64,000 bases of DNA from Paracyclopina nana (lineage: Eukaryota > Arthropoda > Copepoda > Cyclopoida > Cyclopettidae), in NCBI GenBank assembly GCA_019096065.1, contig JAGUCH010000002.1, positions 4,538,501-4,602,500 of the forward strand, written 5' to 3'. Below the pieces are notes generated by a model. It did no database searches, was not told the DNA's origin, and saw only the letters and a program-made list of their open reading frames with translations. This document shows positions 39,258-51,900 of the stretch, in pieces (the first letter of the stretch is position 1; each line of letters starts with the position of its first letter). Position numbers and translations under genes: made by a program.

Positions 39258-42008
39258 ATGCCGGGGTGTTGGCACCCTATCAAAGTTGGCCGGAGGCCGA
39301 CAGACTTAATGATAGACAATGTTACGTGTTATGCAAGCCCTGAAGTCGCCGAGTATCTGAGTTATGCTCAATATTGTGTGCTTCGACGCGAAAACTACGC
39401 TAATGTGGCGCTTAAGTTATTTCAAGTTGACTCCTATGAGCAAAATAGAGTGTACATTCATGGCTGCCAAGACGACTCTACAGTTTCATTGCAGCTCTTA
39501 GGCACTCACGAGTTGATGACTCTTGACTTGATTGAGCTATCTTGCAGTGACAAAGGCGACCAAGAAGATATTTTGGACTTGCTTGCTAATACTCGTGGTA
39601 TTCCTGTTAGACTTGGCATGGAATTGTTGCTGCAAAACTTCAAGCTTTATGTTACAAATTGTGAGCCTGTTAGCCAAGGCTTGTTGAGCAGTGACGTGAC
39701 CAGGATTGCCGTCAAGTTTACCGAGAAGCAACCTGACATGATAAAAATGCTTCAATACTCTTGGCCCATAGTGCAGAAGCAATCAGTCAGTAGCTCAATC
39801 GTGTTTCAGCATTTCAATTTGTGGCTCAGGAGAAACTATGCCTGGACTCTTAGTGAAATACCGTCCAACCACGCTGAAAAGCTCTTGAAAAGCATGCACC
39901 CTAAATCCTCCCTATCTCATGTAGCATTTGTTAGTGGTTGGCCGAAACATGGCCTTTATTTAGGAAGCTTCCAGGTATGGCAAAATGACATCTTGACCAT
40001 GCCAATTGCAGTTATAGATGGCCTACCAAAGAATCGCATCTTTGTCACTCCGACTTGCTTGGCTAATTTAGGGCTTGAATATGGCAAGAAGGCTAATTTT
40101 CCTATCCTAAAGAGTTTATGTATCGATGAGCTCTCAACTGCTGTGGAAGTGACTGCAACTCCAATGAGGAAATACTCGGGAGTGGCTGACAATCACATAG
40201 ACTGGTTGATCGCAAACTGCTTCCCAAAAGCTCTATTTTTTAACAGCCAGGGCAAGACCATAATTGAAGTATCAACGAAAAATGATTGGACGACCTCATC
40301 AGCTTCCACCCTCCATTTTGAGTTGCAGTCAAAGCACCCGAACACAGGGCTTGTGGTTATAAGTGCATCATCAACTAAACTAACCAGTGTTCCAAACAAA
40401 AGAGATTTAATTTTGCCACCTTTGACAAAATTGCTTCTGGATGTTGACCTTCTGCCTCCTCCACTAATGAGCAAGGCTCATTTGCTCCAGAAGGTGGTGA
40501 CATTAACGAGGAAAGTTCTAATTTATGGCCACAAAGGAAGTGGCAAGCTCGACGTTGTCGATGCTTTCGTCAAGCTGACAGGTGCACCAACGAAGATGTA
40601 CGATTGCCGTGGACTATTGAGTGATTCCAGTGGAGCAACTGAAGCAAAACTGCGTCAAGTTTTTGAAAGCATCACCAATCCTGAAGTCATTGTTATACTT
40701 ATTGACGTGCAGGTTCTGGCGAAAAATCGAGACGGAGATCGCGACCACAGAGTACTAGCTTGCCTTGAAGAGCTCCTTGGCAAAACACCTGTCATTGGCA
40801 TCGGCTCTGAGAGCAAAACCAGCATTGATTTCAAGCTGGCTGAGCTTTTTGATCATGCTTTTCATGTTGAGTGCCTTGAGGACATGCATGAAAGGAGAGA
40901 CGTGTTGCAGTGGGCGTTGAAGCTTGAAACCTCGGTGTTCAACCATGAGAAGCATGCCGAAGCCATTGCGCAAATGACAACTGGCCTCACTTACGAAGAC
41001 CTGAAGGTGCTTGCAAAAAATGCAGTTTTGGAGGCACTTAAGGAGCATCCAGCGTACAGGGGTGACTTGTACCAAATCTCCATGAAAAGGAAGCACTTTG
41101 ACACTTCGCTGGAATCCTTGCAGTCTGTGATGGCTGATGGAATCGGGGCTCCTAAAATACCTCAAGTCAAGTGGGAGGACGTAGGTGGCTTGCACACTGC
41201 CAAAAAGGAGATTTTGGACACCATACAAATGCCCATGATGAATCCAGACCTGCAATCCTCTGGTCTGTCAAGATCAGGTATATTGATGTTTGGCCCTCCC
41301 GGTGTTGGCAAAACCTTGCTTGCAAAAGCTGTGGCTACCGAATGTGGCCTCAACTTTTTAAGCGTCAAAGGTCCTGAATTGCTCAACATGTACATAGGCC
41401 AGTCGGAGGAGAATGTTCGTGAGGTCTTTTCTCGCGCTCAAGCGGCCGCTCCAGCCATTGTATTTTTCGATGAGCTTGATGCACTGGCACCAAAACGCGG
41501 CAATGCTGGAGACTCTGGTGGAGTCATGGACCGAGTAGTGTCCCAGCTATTGGCCGAGCTGGATTCGGTGGCCTCTGAGCAGACAACTAAGCCTGTATTT
41601 GTCATTGGGGCAACAAATAGGCCAGATCTCATCGATCCAGCTCTGCAGAGGCCTGGAAGATTCGACCGGTTGGTTTACATAGGACCTCCAGAGGAGCCAG
41701 AAGAGCAACTAAGAATCTTGGAGGCTTTGACTAGGAAGTTCAATTTGGCGCCCAATGTAAACCTGATGAGTGATGTCATCTCCAAGCTACCAAGTGACAT
41801 GAGTTTGACTGGAGCAGACTTTTATGCTATCACTGTTGATGCAATGATGGCTTCAATCGAAAGAATGATCCATGAAAATACGGTTGACAGCAATGATATC
41901 ATCCTGGACGTGCAGGACTTTGAAAGTGCCCTGCTAAGGTTGAAGCCTTCAGTATCTGCAGGTGAAATGGCTTACTATAAATCAGTCCAGAATAAAGTTA
42001 TGCCATGA
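39258..42008 (+). CDS. PEX6: Peroxisomal biogenesis AAA ATPase PEX6
   Basis: Intronless, 916 codons from ATG 39258. The first 17 residues (MPGCWHPIKVGRRPTDL) look like translated leader; ATG 39309 (MIDNVTCYASPEVAEY) is an alternative. It has a PEX6 N-terminal region, a degenerate first AAA cassette (GHKGSGKL near residue 421), and a canonical second cassette: GLHTAKKEILDTIQMPM, Walker A GPPGVGKT (about 678), KGPELLNMYIGQSEENVREV, Walker B IVFFDELDAL (about 734), GDSGGVMDRVVSQLLAELD and the arginine-finger region GATNRPDLIDPALQRPGRFD. With PEX1 it forms the hexamer that extracts PEX5 from the peroxisome membrane. A dead D1 and active D2 is normal for the family. It directly follows MED31 on the same strand. 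Confidence 0.96.
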   Translation: MPGCWHPIKVGRRPTDLMIDNVTCYASPEVAEYLSYAQYCVLRRENYANVALKLFQVDSYEQNRVYIHGCQDDSTVSLQLLGTHELMTLDLIELSCSDKGDQEDILDLLANTRGIPVRLGMELLLQNFKLYVTNCEPVSQGLLSSDVTRIAVKFTEKQPDMIKMLQYSWPIVQKQSVSSSIVFQHFNLWLRRNYAWTLSEIPSNHAEKLLKSMHPKSSLSHVAFVSGWPKHGLYLGSFQVWQNDILTMPIAVIDGLPKNRIFVTPTCLANLGLEYGKKANFPILKSLCIDELSTAVEVTATPMRKYSGVADNHIDWLIANCFPKALFFNSQGKTIIEVSTKNDWTTSSASTLHFELQSKHPNTGLVVISASSTKLTSVPNKRDLILPPLTKLLLDVDLLPPPLMSKAHLLQKVVTLTRKVLIYGHKGSGKLDVVDAFVKLTGAPTKMYDCRGLLSDSSGATEAKLRQVFESITNPEVIVILIDVQVLAKNRDGDRDHRVLACLEELLGKTPVIGIGSESKTSIDFKLAELFDHAFHVECLEDMHERRDVLQWALKLETSVFNHEKHAEAIAQMTTGLTYEDLKVLAKNAVLEALKEHPAYRGDLYQISMKRKHFDTSLESLQSVMADGIGAPKIPQVKWEDVGGLHTAKKEILDTIQMPMMNPDLQSSGLSRSGILMFGPPGVGKTLLAKAVATECGLNFLSVKGPELLNMYIGQSEENVREVFSRAQAAAPAIVFFDELDALAPKRGNAGDSGGVMDRVVSQLLAELDSVASEQTTKPVFVIGATNRPDLIDPALQRPGRFDRLVYIGPPEEPEEQLRILEALTRKFNLAPNVNLMSDVISKLPSDMSLTGADFYAITVDAMMASIERMIHENTVDSNDIILDVQDFESALLRLKPSVSAGEMAYYKSVQNKVMP

Positions 42009-42608
42009 GGCGCTAAAGTATCGAATTCCCAGTTAATCTACTAGTATGCATTGACTCGATAATAACCTTGCCAAAACTCTTTATTTTCTTGTCTTTTACT
42101 GCCTTGACAAAAAAAGCTACGTTTTCATATTTGATTCAACTTCTGCTTTGGTCATTTGATTTTTCAAGATGAGTTTATCGCAAAATATTGCTTTACAAGG
42201 CTGTAATCTAGACTAAATAGAGGAGCTATGGGCAAATCATGATTATTACTATTTGTGTTCCTTCTTTTTCGATTGAGTTGCTCCTTTCTATATGATACTT
42301 ATTCCCAGTAGTTAATACATATGTGACCTAAAACTCGTAGGGTTGTGTGTTTCCTGAAAGCTAATGTGCAATACAGTAATTTTTAAGATAAAATATTTAT
42401 ATGTAACATTTCCCGCCATGTCTTTGAATTTCATAGGCAATCTGATTGGTTCAAAACCTCATGATGTCTGTTCTTGATTGGTTGAAGTTGTTTTCATAGC
42501 TTCAGCGCGAAAACAACAGCAGGAATCAGAAAATAGCGATACTGTGAAAGGTGATTCAATTTAGTTGAATTAATTCTTGCGTCAAATGAAGTTGGGCCAA
42601 TTTCGTTC
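42009..42608. other. Intergenic DNA between PEX6 and ATRIP
   Basis: 600 bp, AT-rich, holding the PEX6 3' UTR and the ATRIP promoter. The motif TGATTGGTT appears twice (about 42442 and 42475), resembling CCAAT-box (ATTGG) sites 40-170 bp upstream of the ATRIP ATG; no other structure is seen. Confidence 0.45.
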
Positions 42609-45229
42609 ATGTCTAATGAATTCAGAGCCATTTACGAATCGTTCAACTTAACGTACGACGAAAACTCGAATCATTGCGCCAAACCCAGCAAGGCCAAGCG
42701 AGTTGTCAGGCGTAGAATGTCGGGCAAGTTCCAATTTAAGCCACCATCGTCCAGAGCAGTCGGCAAATCAGTTTTAAATGTGAAAAGTTGTCCATCAGTG
42801 CATCCTCCCAAGCCTGACCCGCCCAAAGGCGATGATGACTTGTGGAATGATGACATTGATGAAGACATGCTCATCGAAGCCAGTCAAATGGCTGAAAATG
42901 AAGTCTGCAAAGCAGACCAGGAGCGCATGGAAATCGATCCTGATGCTCTGCAAATGTTCATTCAAGAAGAGGAGTACAAAAACGATGACTGGTCGTCACA
43001 GGCTCCGGCGAATAGATTCAATCAAACTTCCACCATACTACAAAAGCCTACTAAAGCAGTATGTTTACATTTTTCTACATTCGTACGCCATTTTATTGTG
43101 GAATTTTCAGAGTGGCTTGTCGTCTCATCCTATCAAAAGTCCAAGGGAAACCAACTGTACCAAAAATGCTCCACCTCCCAACAAAGGTCCCCACAATGAG
43201 GAGCAAGCGAAGCAGTTGATTGAAGAGATGAATCGTATTAGAAATGAAAACAAAACTCTAGCGCAAAAACATCAAGCCAAGGCAGTAAGCTTAATTACTA
43301 TTAAACCGATGACTTACAGATATTTGCAATGGATCGTATGAAATATTTACAGAAAAAAATTAAATGTTCTCGTTTCAGGGCGAAATATCATTTCTTAGAA
43401 ATGAACTTGCCAGAAGGCAAAAAGAAATTGATTTGAGCCGCAAGGAATGTCAGAAAATAAGGGAACAAAGAGCTCAAGAGTTGAAACATTTCGAGTCTGA
43501 AAAGAAAGCCGTGTTGGTGGCTGCTCAAAGTAAGATGGAGTTCATGCAACGTGAGCTAGACCAAACGACCGAAACATTACTTCAATTAAAGAAAAAGTCG
43601 TTCAATGGCCTTCCAAACGGGGGAAATACTGTCAATCACAAGAAAATACTAGATGCTTCACAATCTTCTATGGGACCCCCATCGAAACGGCCTCGGCAGA
43701 GTGTGCCTCCTTCAAACATAGACGAGTAAGTAGTAATTGCTACTATGTGTTAGAGCGGGCCTTTTGGGGGCAGTAGAGCTTGTAACTCGTAGTCCTTCGC
43801 AAAGTTGAGTTTATGACTTCTATGATAGTTACATAATCAGCATGTCATCCCACAGATCATTCTTTTCTGAAGAGGGAGAAAAATTACCTAGGGCTACCAA
43901 GGATGTTGAAATGCAGACTGTTCTTAATCCCAAGCGCAGCTATGTCATCACTCAGGTTCATACGGGCACAAGTGACTATGGTATTCTTTTTAGATTAACT
44001 CGTTTTGAATCCGCAAATTACAATATTGTTCTCTTTTCAAGGAGAGAAAGGCTCATTGGCTACTCTTATGAGTTATGGTGATCAATCATCCAAGTTTTTA
44101 AAGGCTCCCCACCCTTCTTCCAAGCTGCATATCCTTGCGAATCTTTTGAGGCAAAAGACTTCTGAGTTGAGGCAATGCGATAATATTGACGAATCAGTTG
44201 TTTTATGTGAGCTGTCCAACGCTCGCATAGTTGTTGACCATCTTCCTTCAATAGCAGCTCAACATGGCGGTGCTTACAAAACGGATGTCAATGATATCAT
44301 TCATGACCTGTTTGCAATGCCCTCTTTAAAGGTGGCTGTTAGTGATATAACACAGACTAACAGCCTTATATTTCATTGCTGAATTTTCAGGCTTTCGATG
44401 GAAAAGTGCATGTTTTAGAGGCCACTTTTAGCTTTCTATGTGCCATTATTCAACATGACACCCTTGGACCTGGTATTGACCCGCAATTATTTGTGACTCT
44501 GTCGAACGAGGCAATCAGAAAGCTTCAAGCTGATGGAGATAGTTCAATTACAACATTCATTGGAGTTTTGGAATGTTTGGTAGTTGAACCAAGTCTTATA
44601 TCAGATCAGGTTTGCCAGAACTCGAATGGTAAGATACACAGCAAAGCAGATAATTTTCAGAGAAGTGCGCATGCCGTATTTCTAGATGCATGTCTACCCT
44701 ACTCGGTTTGGAGCTTTATAAGCCAGCTCAATTATGAAAAATTATCGTCACAGTCCAAGAAACAGCTGGGGGTCGCTGTTCTTCGATGGGTTTCTACCAA
44801 TTTATCGAGGACGGGCCCTGCTAGGATTGGCAAAGATGACAAAGTTGGCCAATCTCGGCTAGGTTGCAATTGGTGTCGAGGCGACATCATCAAAGTGCTT
44901 TCAACTATCACTTGGCTCATTGTGGATCATCTTGTGCATGAAGAGTCAAGTAAAAGCGAATTTTTCCAGCTTGCTAAAGTCGGACTTATTTGCTCGTTTC
45001 AAGTGTTCAGTAATGACCCAGTAGACTTTGTCAGGGGCCTAGTTGAGAGCCCTGCAGTTCAGCGCCGTTACATATGGACTACGAGGCAATTGAGTCGTAT
45101 CAAGGGAAATCTCAAGCTGACTTCGGAACAAGGTGAGTTTCATGTTATACCACAATGCAATGAATTCAGACTAACCTTTTTTCAGAACTGATTCTTCAAG
45201 ATTTGGATATGGATATTACCGCCAGCTAA
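42609..45229 (+). CDS. ATRIP: ATR-interacting protein
   Basis: Exons with matching phases: 42609-43058, 43111-43284, 43379-43725, 43856-43980, 44042-44331, 44391-45132 and 45186-45229 (stop TAA 45227-45229), about 723 aa. A 51-bp in-frame segment (44610-44660, GTTTGCC...TTTTCAG) may be a further intron. N-terminal acidic RPA-binding element DDDLWNDDIDEDMLIEASQ (about residues 76-94). A coiled coil (about 165-245) begins with FLRNELARRQKEI, then KECQKIREQRAQELKHFE. A helical C-terminal half carries HEAT-like repeats. ATRIP brings ATR kinase to RPA-coated single-stranded DNA in the replication checkpoint; the human protein is 791 aa. It ends 136 bp from the convergent DNA2 3' end. Confidence 0.88.
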
Positions 45230-45365
45230 GTTCTTTTATGAATTATTGTTGTATTTAATGCGTCAAATTAAATATGACTCGGTTACGAATTTCGTTCAGA
45301 ATAGTATCTTAAGATGGCAGAAATTAAGCTTGTTGCATTACAAATTGGCTCAGAGAGCCGCAGTG

Positions 45366-48300
45366 CTATGACAATGGAAAAATCAATTCACTTTGTCCAA
45401 GATACTCAATCAACTTGGCAAAAGGTTCAAACGAGCGTAAAGCTTGAGTGTTGCCAACCATCCAAAGCCTCGTTTTTGCCCGAGTCACAGCCACGTTCAA
45501 CCGTCTCGAATCGCTCATGATAGAATTGTCATCTTCTGCTGCCTTTGATCTCGTCCTTGTACAAGAGTAGATAATGATATCTTTGTCACGTCCTTGAAAC
45601 TGATCCACTGTGCTTATATCCGAAGCAGGAATAACGGACACTAACAGTTTTCGCAAAATGGCCACTTGAGCTCTGTAAGGTGCTATGATTCCTATTGTGG
45701 CAGGTTTTCCATTCACTTCCATCTTCTTGGCCAACTTGGCCATTTTAGCCGTAAAATCAGCCTCTCCAAAGTTGCTGATGCCCAATTCATCCTTGGCCTC
45801 AACCAAATTCGTCAGACTTGTGGTGTCAAAAAATGCCACAGATGTTCGCTTGGCCTTGATATCCATAAACAGGGGCCATTCACCATTGAAATGTGCCTCT
45901 TGAGTGGCAACTTTTTCGTCGCCACATTCCAACTGACCATCATAGGTCATGAAGTTAGCCAGCTTTTGAATGTCCTCATTCATGCGGTATTGGAGGGTAA
46001 GCGGAATGGTGTTGGAAGAGTCCTCCAAATGGCTGAATAAACTAACATCCAGGCCCATACTTTTCGCCCTTATGCTTTGCACAACGGGTGGCAACTGCTT
46101 AGGGTCTCCAACAAGGACAAACTTCTTGGCATGCAACAAAGGCCCCAAAGCTGACAGCAATAAAGACTGGCCCGCTTCATCTACGATACAAAAGTCAAAT
46201 AGCCTTTTCAACGCAGGGTGGTTTGAAACGCTCAAGCTTGTAGTTGCAATCACAGGTTGGCTGCTGTATAGCTTATTGAGGTCTTCCGTTGATTTTAGAT
46301 TTTGCGACTCTATGAGAAAATCTTCAGTGAATGGCTTCAGGTTTTCATGCACCCTTGATCCTTTGCCTAAACGTAAGAAACAGGGCTTGTCATCTTCAGC
46401 TTTTAATAGCTTGAGCAGGACATTGTCCACCGCTGAGTGGGTATATGCCGTTAGAAGAACGCGATTCCCCATTTTGACCAAGAGTCGCACAAGTGCGACA
46501 ATCATCGTAGTTTTTCCGCTGCCAGGCATCCCTTTCAGCAGAACATATTGCTCGGCCATGAGGGTCTTGAAAATGGCTTTCTGTTGCACTCTGTTCAACG
46601 GCCTTAAAATGTGTTTGCCAATTTGGGCTGTCTCTTTTGGCAGCCCCGACACAAACGTAGCAGGAACCTTCTTTATCACGATATCACGAAGAACCTATGC
46701 ATAATGAAAAAGAAATAAAAAGAACCGATTTATTTTGCCAAATACTATTTTACCTTGGCAGTCGAGTTGTCGGACATTAGTTTGGCCAAGTTAAGCCAAT
46801 TTCCACTTCCACTGCTAGCGTATTCATACTTGTCAATTACATACGTCACATTGCTAGTTTTGATCTCCTTGTCGAGAGCCAGAGAGACACTATAAGGAGT
46901 GATCAGAGTCACAGTTCCCAAGGCCACAGCCAGTTCCTGCTCGCTGCTGAGAATAACAAAATCACCAGTCTGAAAGAGTGTGAGGCAAGCACCCAAATCA
47001 GCATTTGGGCCTTTGCTAAAAGTGAAAATCGATTGATCGGCCTTAACCACAGAGAGGCCACTAATGGCCTGACCATGAAGTTCTCTCTGAGCAGGTGTCA
47101 TGCACCAAAGGCTCTTCAACTTGGATCCTCTTCTGGCTTCTCCAGATTCTAAGCTGTGCATCTGGCTCCACTTGTCAAAAAAGGCTATATCCTCACTTGT
47201 GAGATGAGCTAGGGCTTGAGGAGCTAATTCTGACATTGCATGGTCAGTAGACGTCAAAGTTGGCGCATCGTCAATTTTCTGGTATAAAGCACACGTCGTC
47301 AATAGTGCACAGTCTTTGCATGCTCTTTTGGCATTGATTGGGCCGGGAAGAAGCCCTGTTCCAATGTTGTCAATTATTTTCAAAGAGGCAGCAAGTTGAT
47401 TTCTCATTTGAATCAGTCCTCTCATCTCATGGATGCCAGCCTTGACTTCTTGCATTGAAGAGGTCCTCAGATACAATAAAAGGCCGGCTTCAGGGTCTGG
47501 TCTTCGTTCCGACATCATCATGCTGTACATGATGACTTGGCCTCTGTGCTCAGCTGATCCGGACGGTCGCCCCGTTTTCAGCTCCAAAGGTAAAGTTTTG
47601 CAAGTGCGGCCCTTTTTGTCTTTGTTTTGCATCTTCACTTGGACAGTCAGGTCGACTTTACCCTTGATCCCCAAACGGGGAGACCAGATGTTTTCTTCGA
47701 TGTCTTTGATAGCCTCCACTGTTCCCGGCCATATTTGACAAGGCTGCTGACGAGCATTCTGACCTTGCGATCCAAAAGCCGGTTTGGGTGGAGATGCTTT
47801 GGAGTTGCCCATAACGTATTTATCAATGAAGAACAAAATGTGGGGTAAAAATGGTTGGATCTCCTTTCGCATTTCGTCTTGGCCTGAATGGAGGAAATTT
47901 CAATGCCATAATTTTTTGGTCAATCAAAAAATAATTAAATAATTACCAGCATCAATATTGAGCAAGTCCTTCAAAACCGATGATTGCTGCAAGCATTTTT
48001 CCAGCTGAGCAAGAATTTGACCATCACTTCGCAGATTATTCTTGAGACTTTCTTGGAGTAGTTCGTGAACAATCGTGCCAACCAGCATTGTTCTAGACGA
48101 TCCTTCAAGTCCCTTGTATCTTTCGCTCATCACAGCTTTCCTCAAACAAAAAAGGGTAGACACAATGGATGTACCAGACACTAGCAAATCAGGGTTGACA
48201 ACCAACAAGCCGTTCAAGTCGTCAATCACAATTGAATCACCATCATCTTCTAGACTTAAAAGGTTGACCACATCACCAGCTTTAACATCAGTGTCAATCC

Positions 48301-48961
48301 AAGAGCCTTTCAAAACACACTGTCTTCTAACTGAGCTGTCTTTCAAATCTTTTAGGTTCAACTTTGTCAGGCCTACGCCTTTTTCCACAGATGACACAAC
48401 ATGCCTGCCATAATTTGCGCTCAACGACTCCTTTGCAATAGTGGACAAATCCAGATCTGACTCGTCATCGATGATGTTTTGCGTAGGAGACTGCTCAACC
48501 TGAGTAAAAGATCGGACTTTGGTGAAGCTATTGTCAGTCGTTGGGGTCGAAATGTGCTGACTGCTTTGAGGCTGAAAGTCAGTCTTTTGGAGCTTGTTCT
48601 CCTTTTGATCATCGCTGCTGTCAGTAGACAGAGGTCTTTTCAAGGGAGGAGGTGAATGCACTCTCGTAGCCATTTTGTCGAGATTTCCTGAAATGAGGCT
48701 GGTGGTAGAGGCCACAAATTGGCCAATTCTTGAACTCCGTTGCTTCAATTTGAACAACTTCCTTTTCTTGGCCACAATCGCAGCCTCAATGTCACTATCG
48801 GGGGTTCTAGCGATAATCTCGGTATCTTGCTTGACTTCAGGTGTCTTGAACGGTGCCTTGTCAGGCTTCGAGGAGAAAAAGTTAGAAATTTTCATCTGAC
48901 CAGAAGCAGCAGAGGAAGACTCAGGCTCCGTCTTTTTCCGATTTCTTGACAGTCGCTTCAT
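45366..48961 (-). CDS. DNA2: DNA replication ATP-dependent helicase/nuclease DNA2
   Basis: Three exons with matching phases: 47947-48961 (phase 1), 46754-47883 and 45366-46694; about 1,157 aa (human 1,060). A PIP-box-like QMKISNFF (residues 22-29) lies near the N-terminus. The RecB-type nuclease domain in exon 2 has DLTVQVKM and LPLELKTGRPSG (acidic and Lys catalytic motifs) and the Fe-S cysteines near CKDCALLTTC. The SF1 helicase in exon 3 has LNRVQQKAI, Walker A GMPGSGKTT (about residue 770), DEAGQ, GDPKQLPPV, QYRMN, TVDQFQGRDKDIIIYSCTR and NVAVTRAKTRL. It trims Okazaki flaps and resects breaks. The ATG lies 27 bp downstream of the KNL1 stop and just after a strong 3' splice site. Confidence 0.96.
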
Positions 48962-48988
48962 GATCTGTAAGTAAAAAAAATTGCTTAG
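48962..48988 (-). other. KNL1-DNA2 intercistronic gap containing a 3' splice site
   Basis: The 27 bp between the KNL1 TAA and the DNA2 ATG read, on the minus strand, GCAATTTTTTTTACTTACAG followed by ATC and the DNA2 ATG. That is a strong polypyrimidine tract and acceptor with no space for a promoter, poly(A) signal or local donor. Confidence 0.75.
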
Positions 48989-51900
48989 TTAAGAGCTCGA
49001 TTTGCCACATTTTTCAGCCTCAAGTATATAATTATCCAACATTTCTACAAGGCTCGATAGAAATTTCCAACCGGAGGGAGCAGCAGCGACTATTTTGTCA
49101 AACGACGCCTGCGAAATCATTTGAGTAAGGCCTTTGTGAGGAATTAAGGTGACCCCATCTGATTTGGCCGCCTTGAATCCCTTGGCAAAGTCAACCTTGA
49201 TGTCGAACGCCACTAGCCTGGGAACACCACCAAAGAATTCCATGGACACTTGATAGCTGTCATCACATTTGAAGTGGATGTGCTGGGCTGCGATTCGGTT
49301 CAAGTCCATAACCAACTCAAAAGCGTTGTTGACAGACAAGCCAAAAGTTGCGAGTGATTGGCACAAGTTTTCCGTAGAGGGAAACAACTCTATCAAGCGA
49401 TTGGCATTCCAAGATTTGAGGAATAAATAATCTGCCAGCTTGATCGTGTTGCAAACATTTTTGCTCCGCATGTGCCTTATGGTGGCTTTTCTTATAGCGA
49501 AATGTGGAGGAGAGTTCTGAATGGGATGGCCTAATTGCAAATTCAAGTGGATTCCACCTTGAAAAAAGGAATAGGTTGCATTCGTTTCGCTCGAGCTCTC
49601 CAAAGACCAATGGCCAAAATCTGTTCTCTTTGGATTGGATTCTTCAGCCATTTCAAAGACCGATTTTGTTGTTGCCACCTTGGCCTGTTTCGACGGAGAT
49701 GGTCCCAATTCGGTCGGGCTATCGAGATCGTCCATAAATCTCTTAAGTTTATTTTTGAGGTTGTTGATTTCGCTGCTAAGAGTCTTGCTCCTTTCGTCCA
49801 GAGGATCTCTTCTGCAATTTTTATTGATTTTCTGCGACAAGTCTTGCGAGCTGGGTAGGAAAACAGATCCGTTTGAATCTTGCGTTGTACTCATTTTATC
49901 CAAAAAGGATAGTTCGTTCTCGTCTTGAGTACTTAGAGTTCTACGGCTTTGGAACGAATCGGATGCTTTCGTTTTCACTTCCTGATCGCTATTCTCGCCA
50001 AGTTGTTGAACATTCGAGCAAGTACCATGAGGCACACTCACTTTAGCTTGCATAGAATTGAGATTTGTTTCCGTAGTTACGAAAACTTTGGGGGTAGGAG
50101 AGTTTGCTTCAGCTTCACTCTCGGCTCTAAAGCTTTGATGTGGAGTCTGATCAATCTTTGTTCCACTTTCTTCCTTGCCTGCCTCGGAGCACTTGCTGCG
50201 ATTGTCCAAGACAGCGTTTATTGAAATTTCCTGCGAAAGTAATTTGGGGTAGTCGTTTTCAATTTCAGTTTCGTTTGGACTTGGATCAATATTGTTTTTA
50301 GGCATTCGTGGAATAGCACAAGTCTCCTCCATTTCAGCTTCAACTTGCTCGCATGAGAAAGTTTCGTTGAAGGCACTTGTCTTTTGACATGAAGTCACTT
50401 GCACTCTTGGCACTGCACATGTTACTTCCATTTCAGCATTAAAGCACTGTGAATTATTGGCAGTGTTAGCATTCGTTGTGTACACGCTCCTTTGCAGCGC
50501 TGCGGCTTTTGGCATAGCACAAGTCTCTTCCATTTCAGTCTCGAGAGACATCGTAGCTTGATTCACATTGGTAGTGAAGGCGAAACCTTTGTCAGCTTGT
50601 GATACAGTACATGTTCCTTCCATGTCAGCATCAAAGTTTTTAGCAACAGACGCATTTTTCAGCAAAGCTTGATTAAGTGCACAAGTCTCTTCCATTTCAG
50701 CCTCGAGAGGGATAATTGCTTGATTCACATTGGTAGTGAGGGCGAAACCTTTGTCAGCTTGTGATACAGTACATGTTCCTTCCATATCAGCATCAAAGTT
50801 TTGGGTAACTGTTGCATTTTTCCGCAAAGCTGGATTTGCTCTAGGTACTGCACATGTTTCCTCCATTTCAGTCTCAAGAGGCATGGTTGCTTGATTCACA
50901 TTGGTAGTGAGGGCGAAACCTTTGCCTGCTTGGAATGCACCACATGTCTCTTCCATATCAGTTTCGAAGTTTCGGGTAACTGTTGCATTTTTCCGCAAAG
51001 CTGGATTTGCTCTAGGTACAGCACATGTTTCCTCCATTTCAGTCTCAAGAGGCATGGTTGCTTGATTCACATTGGTAGTGAGGGCGAAACCTTTGCCTGC
51101 TTGGAATGCACCACATGTCTCTTCCATATCAGTTTCGAAGTTTCGGGTAACTGTTGCATTTTTCCGCAAAGCTGGATTTGCTCTAGGTACAGCACATGTT
51201 TCCTCCATTTCAGTCTCAAGAGGCATGGTTGCTTGATTCACATTGGTAGTGAGGGCGAAACCTTTACCTGCTTGGAATGCACCACATGTCTCTTCCATAT
51301 CATTTTCGAAGTTTCGGGTAACTGTTGCATTTTTCCGCAAAGCTAGATTAACTCTAGGCACTGCACAAGTTTCCTCCATTTCAGTCTCTAGAGATGGGGC
51401 ACCCGTTGATTCCTTACCATCAACAACCCGGGTAATGGAATTTTTCACTTTTGATGATGTGCATGTTTTGTCCTTCGTCCCATTCATGTGATCAGTTGTA
51501 GGAGCATTCGCAATAATATTTGGCAACACGCAAGTCCCTTCCATATTTGCGTCAATTTGCTTAGTGCAACTAGATTCCCTCTCAACAAGGTGATTGTTAC
51601 GAAAGGGAACCGCACAAGTCTCCTCCATTTCGACATCAATTTTTCTGTTAGTTATCGTTTCATTCCTTGATGCTTTTCTCAAGAGTGAAACTGGTATCGC
51701 ACAGGTTTCCTCCATGTCAGCATTCGAGTCAAGTCTTTTGTTCGGAGAAATTGCGGTGGTGTTTTTCTGGAGCGCACCAGTCAATTCCATTTCGTCATCT
51801 TCGTCATCTTCTCTACTGATAACAAAAGTGGAGTTGTTCAGGTGAACTGATCCAAACTTTTGCAACAGAATGGGCTGAGTCACTGTGGTTATTTCCATGT

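Noticed and set aside
39258-39308. MED31-PEX6 read as a single fusion gene
   Set aside because: MED31 ends in a clean TGA in a different frame from PEX6, and both proteins are complete.
44629-44660. ATRIP intron using the good donor GTAAGA at 44629
   Set aside because: It would be only 32 bp, too short for splicing; the 51-bp alternative or retention is more plausible.
50801-51346. Plus-strand 181-codon Cys-rich repeat ORF
   Set aside because: It is the antisense shadow of the KNL1 171-bp repeat array; its regularity comes from the sense repeats and it has no start context or signal peptide.
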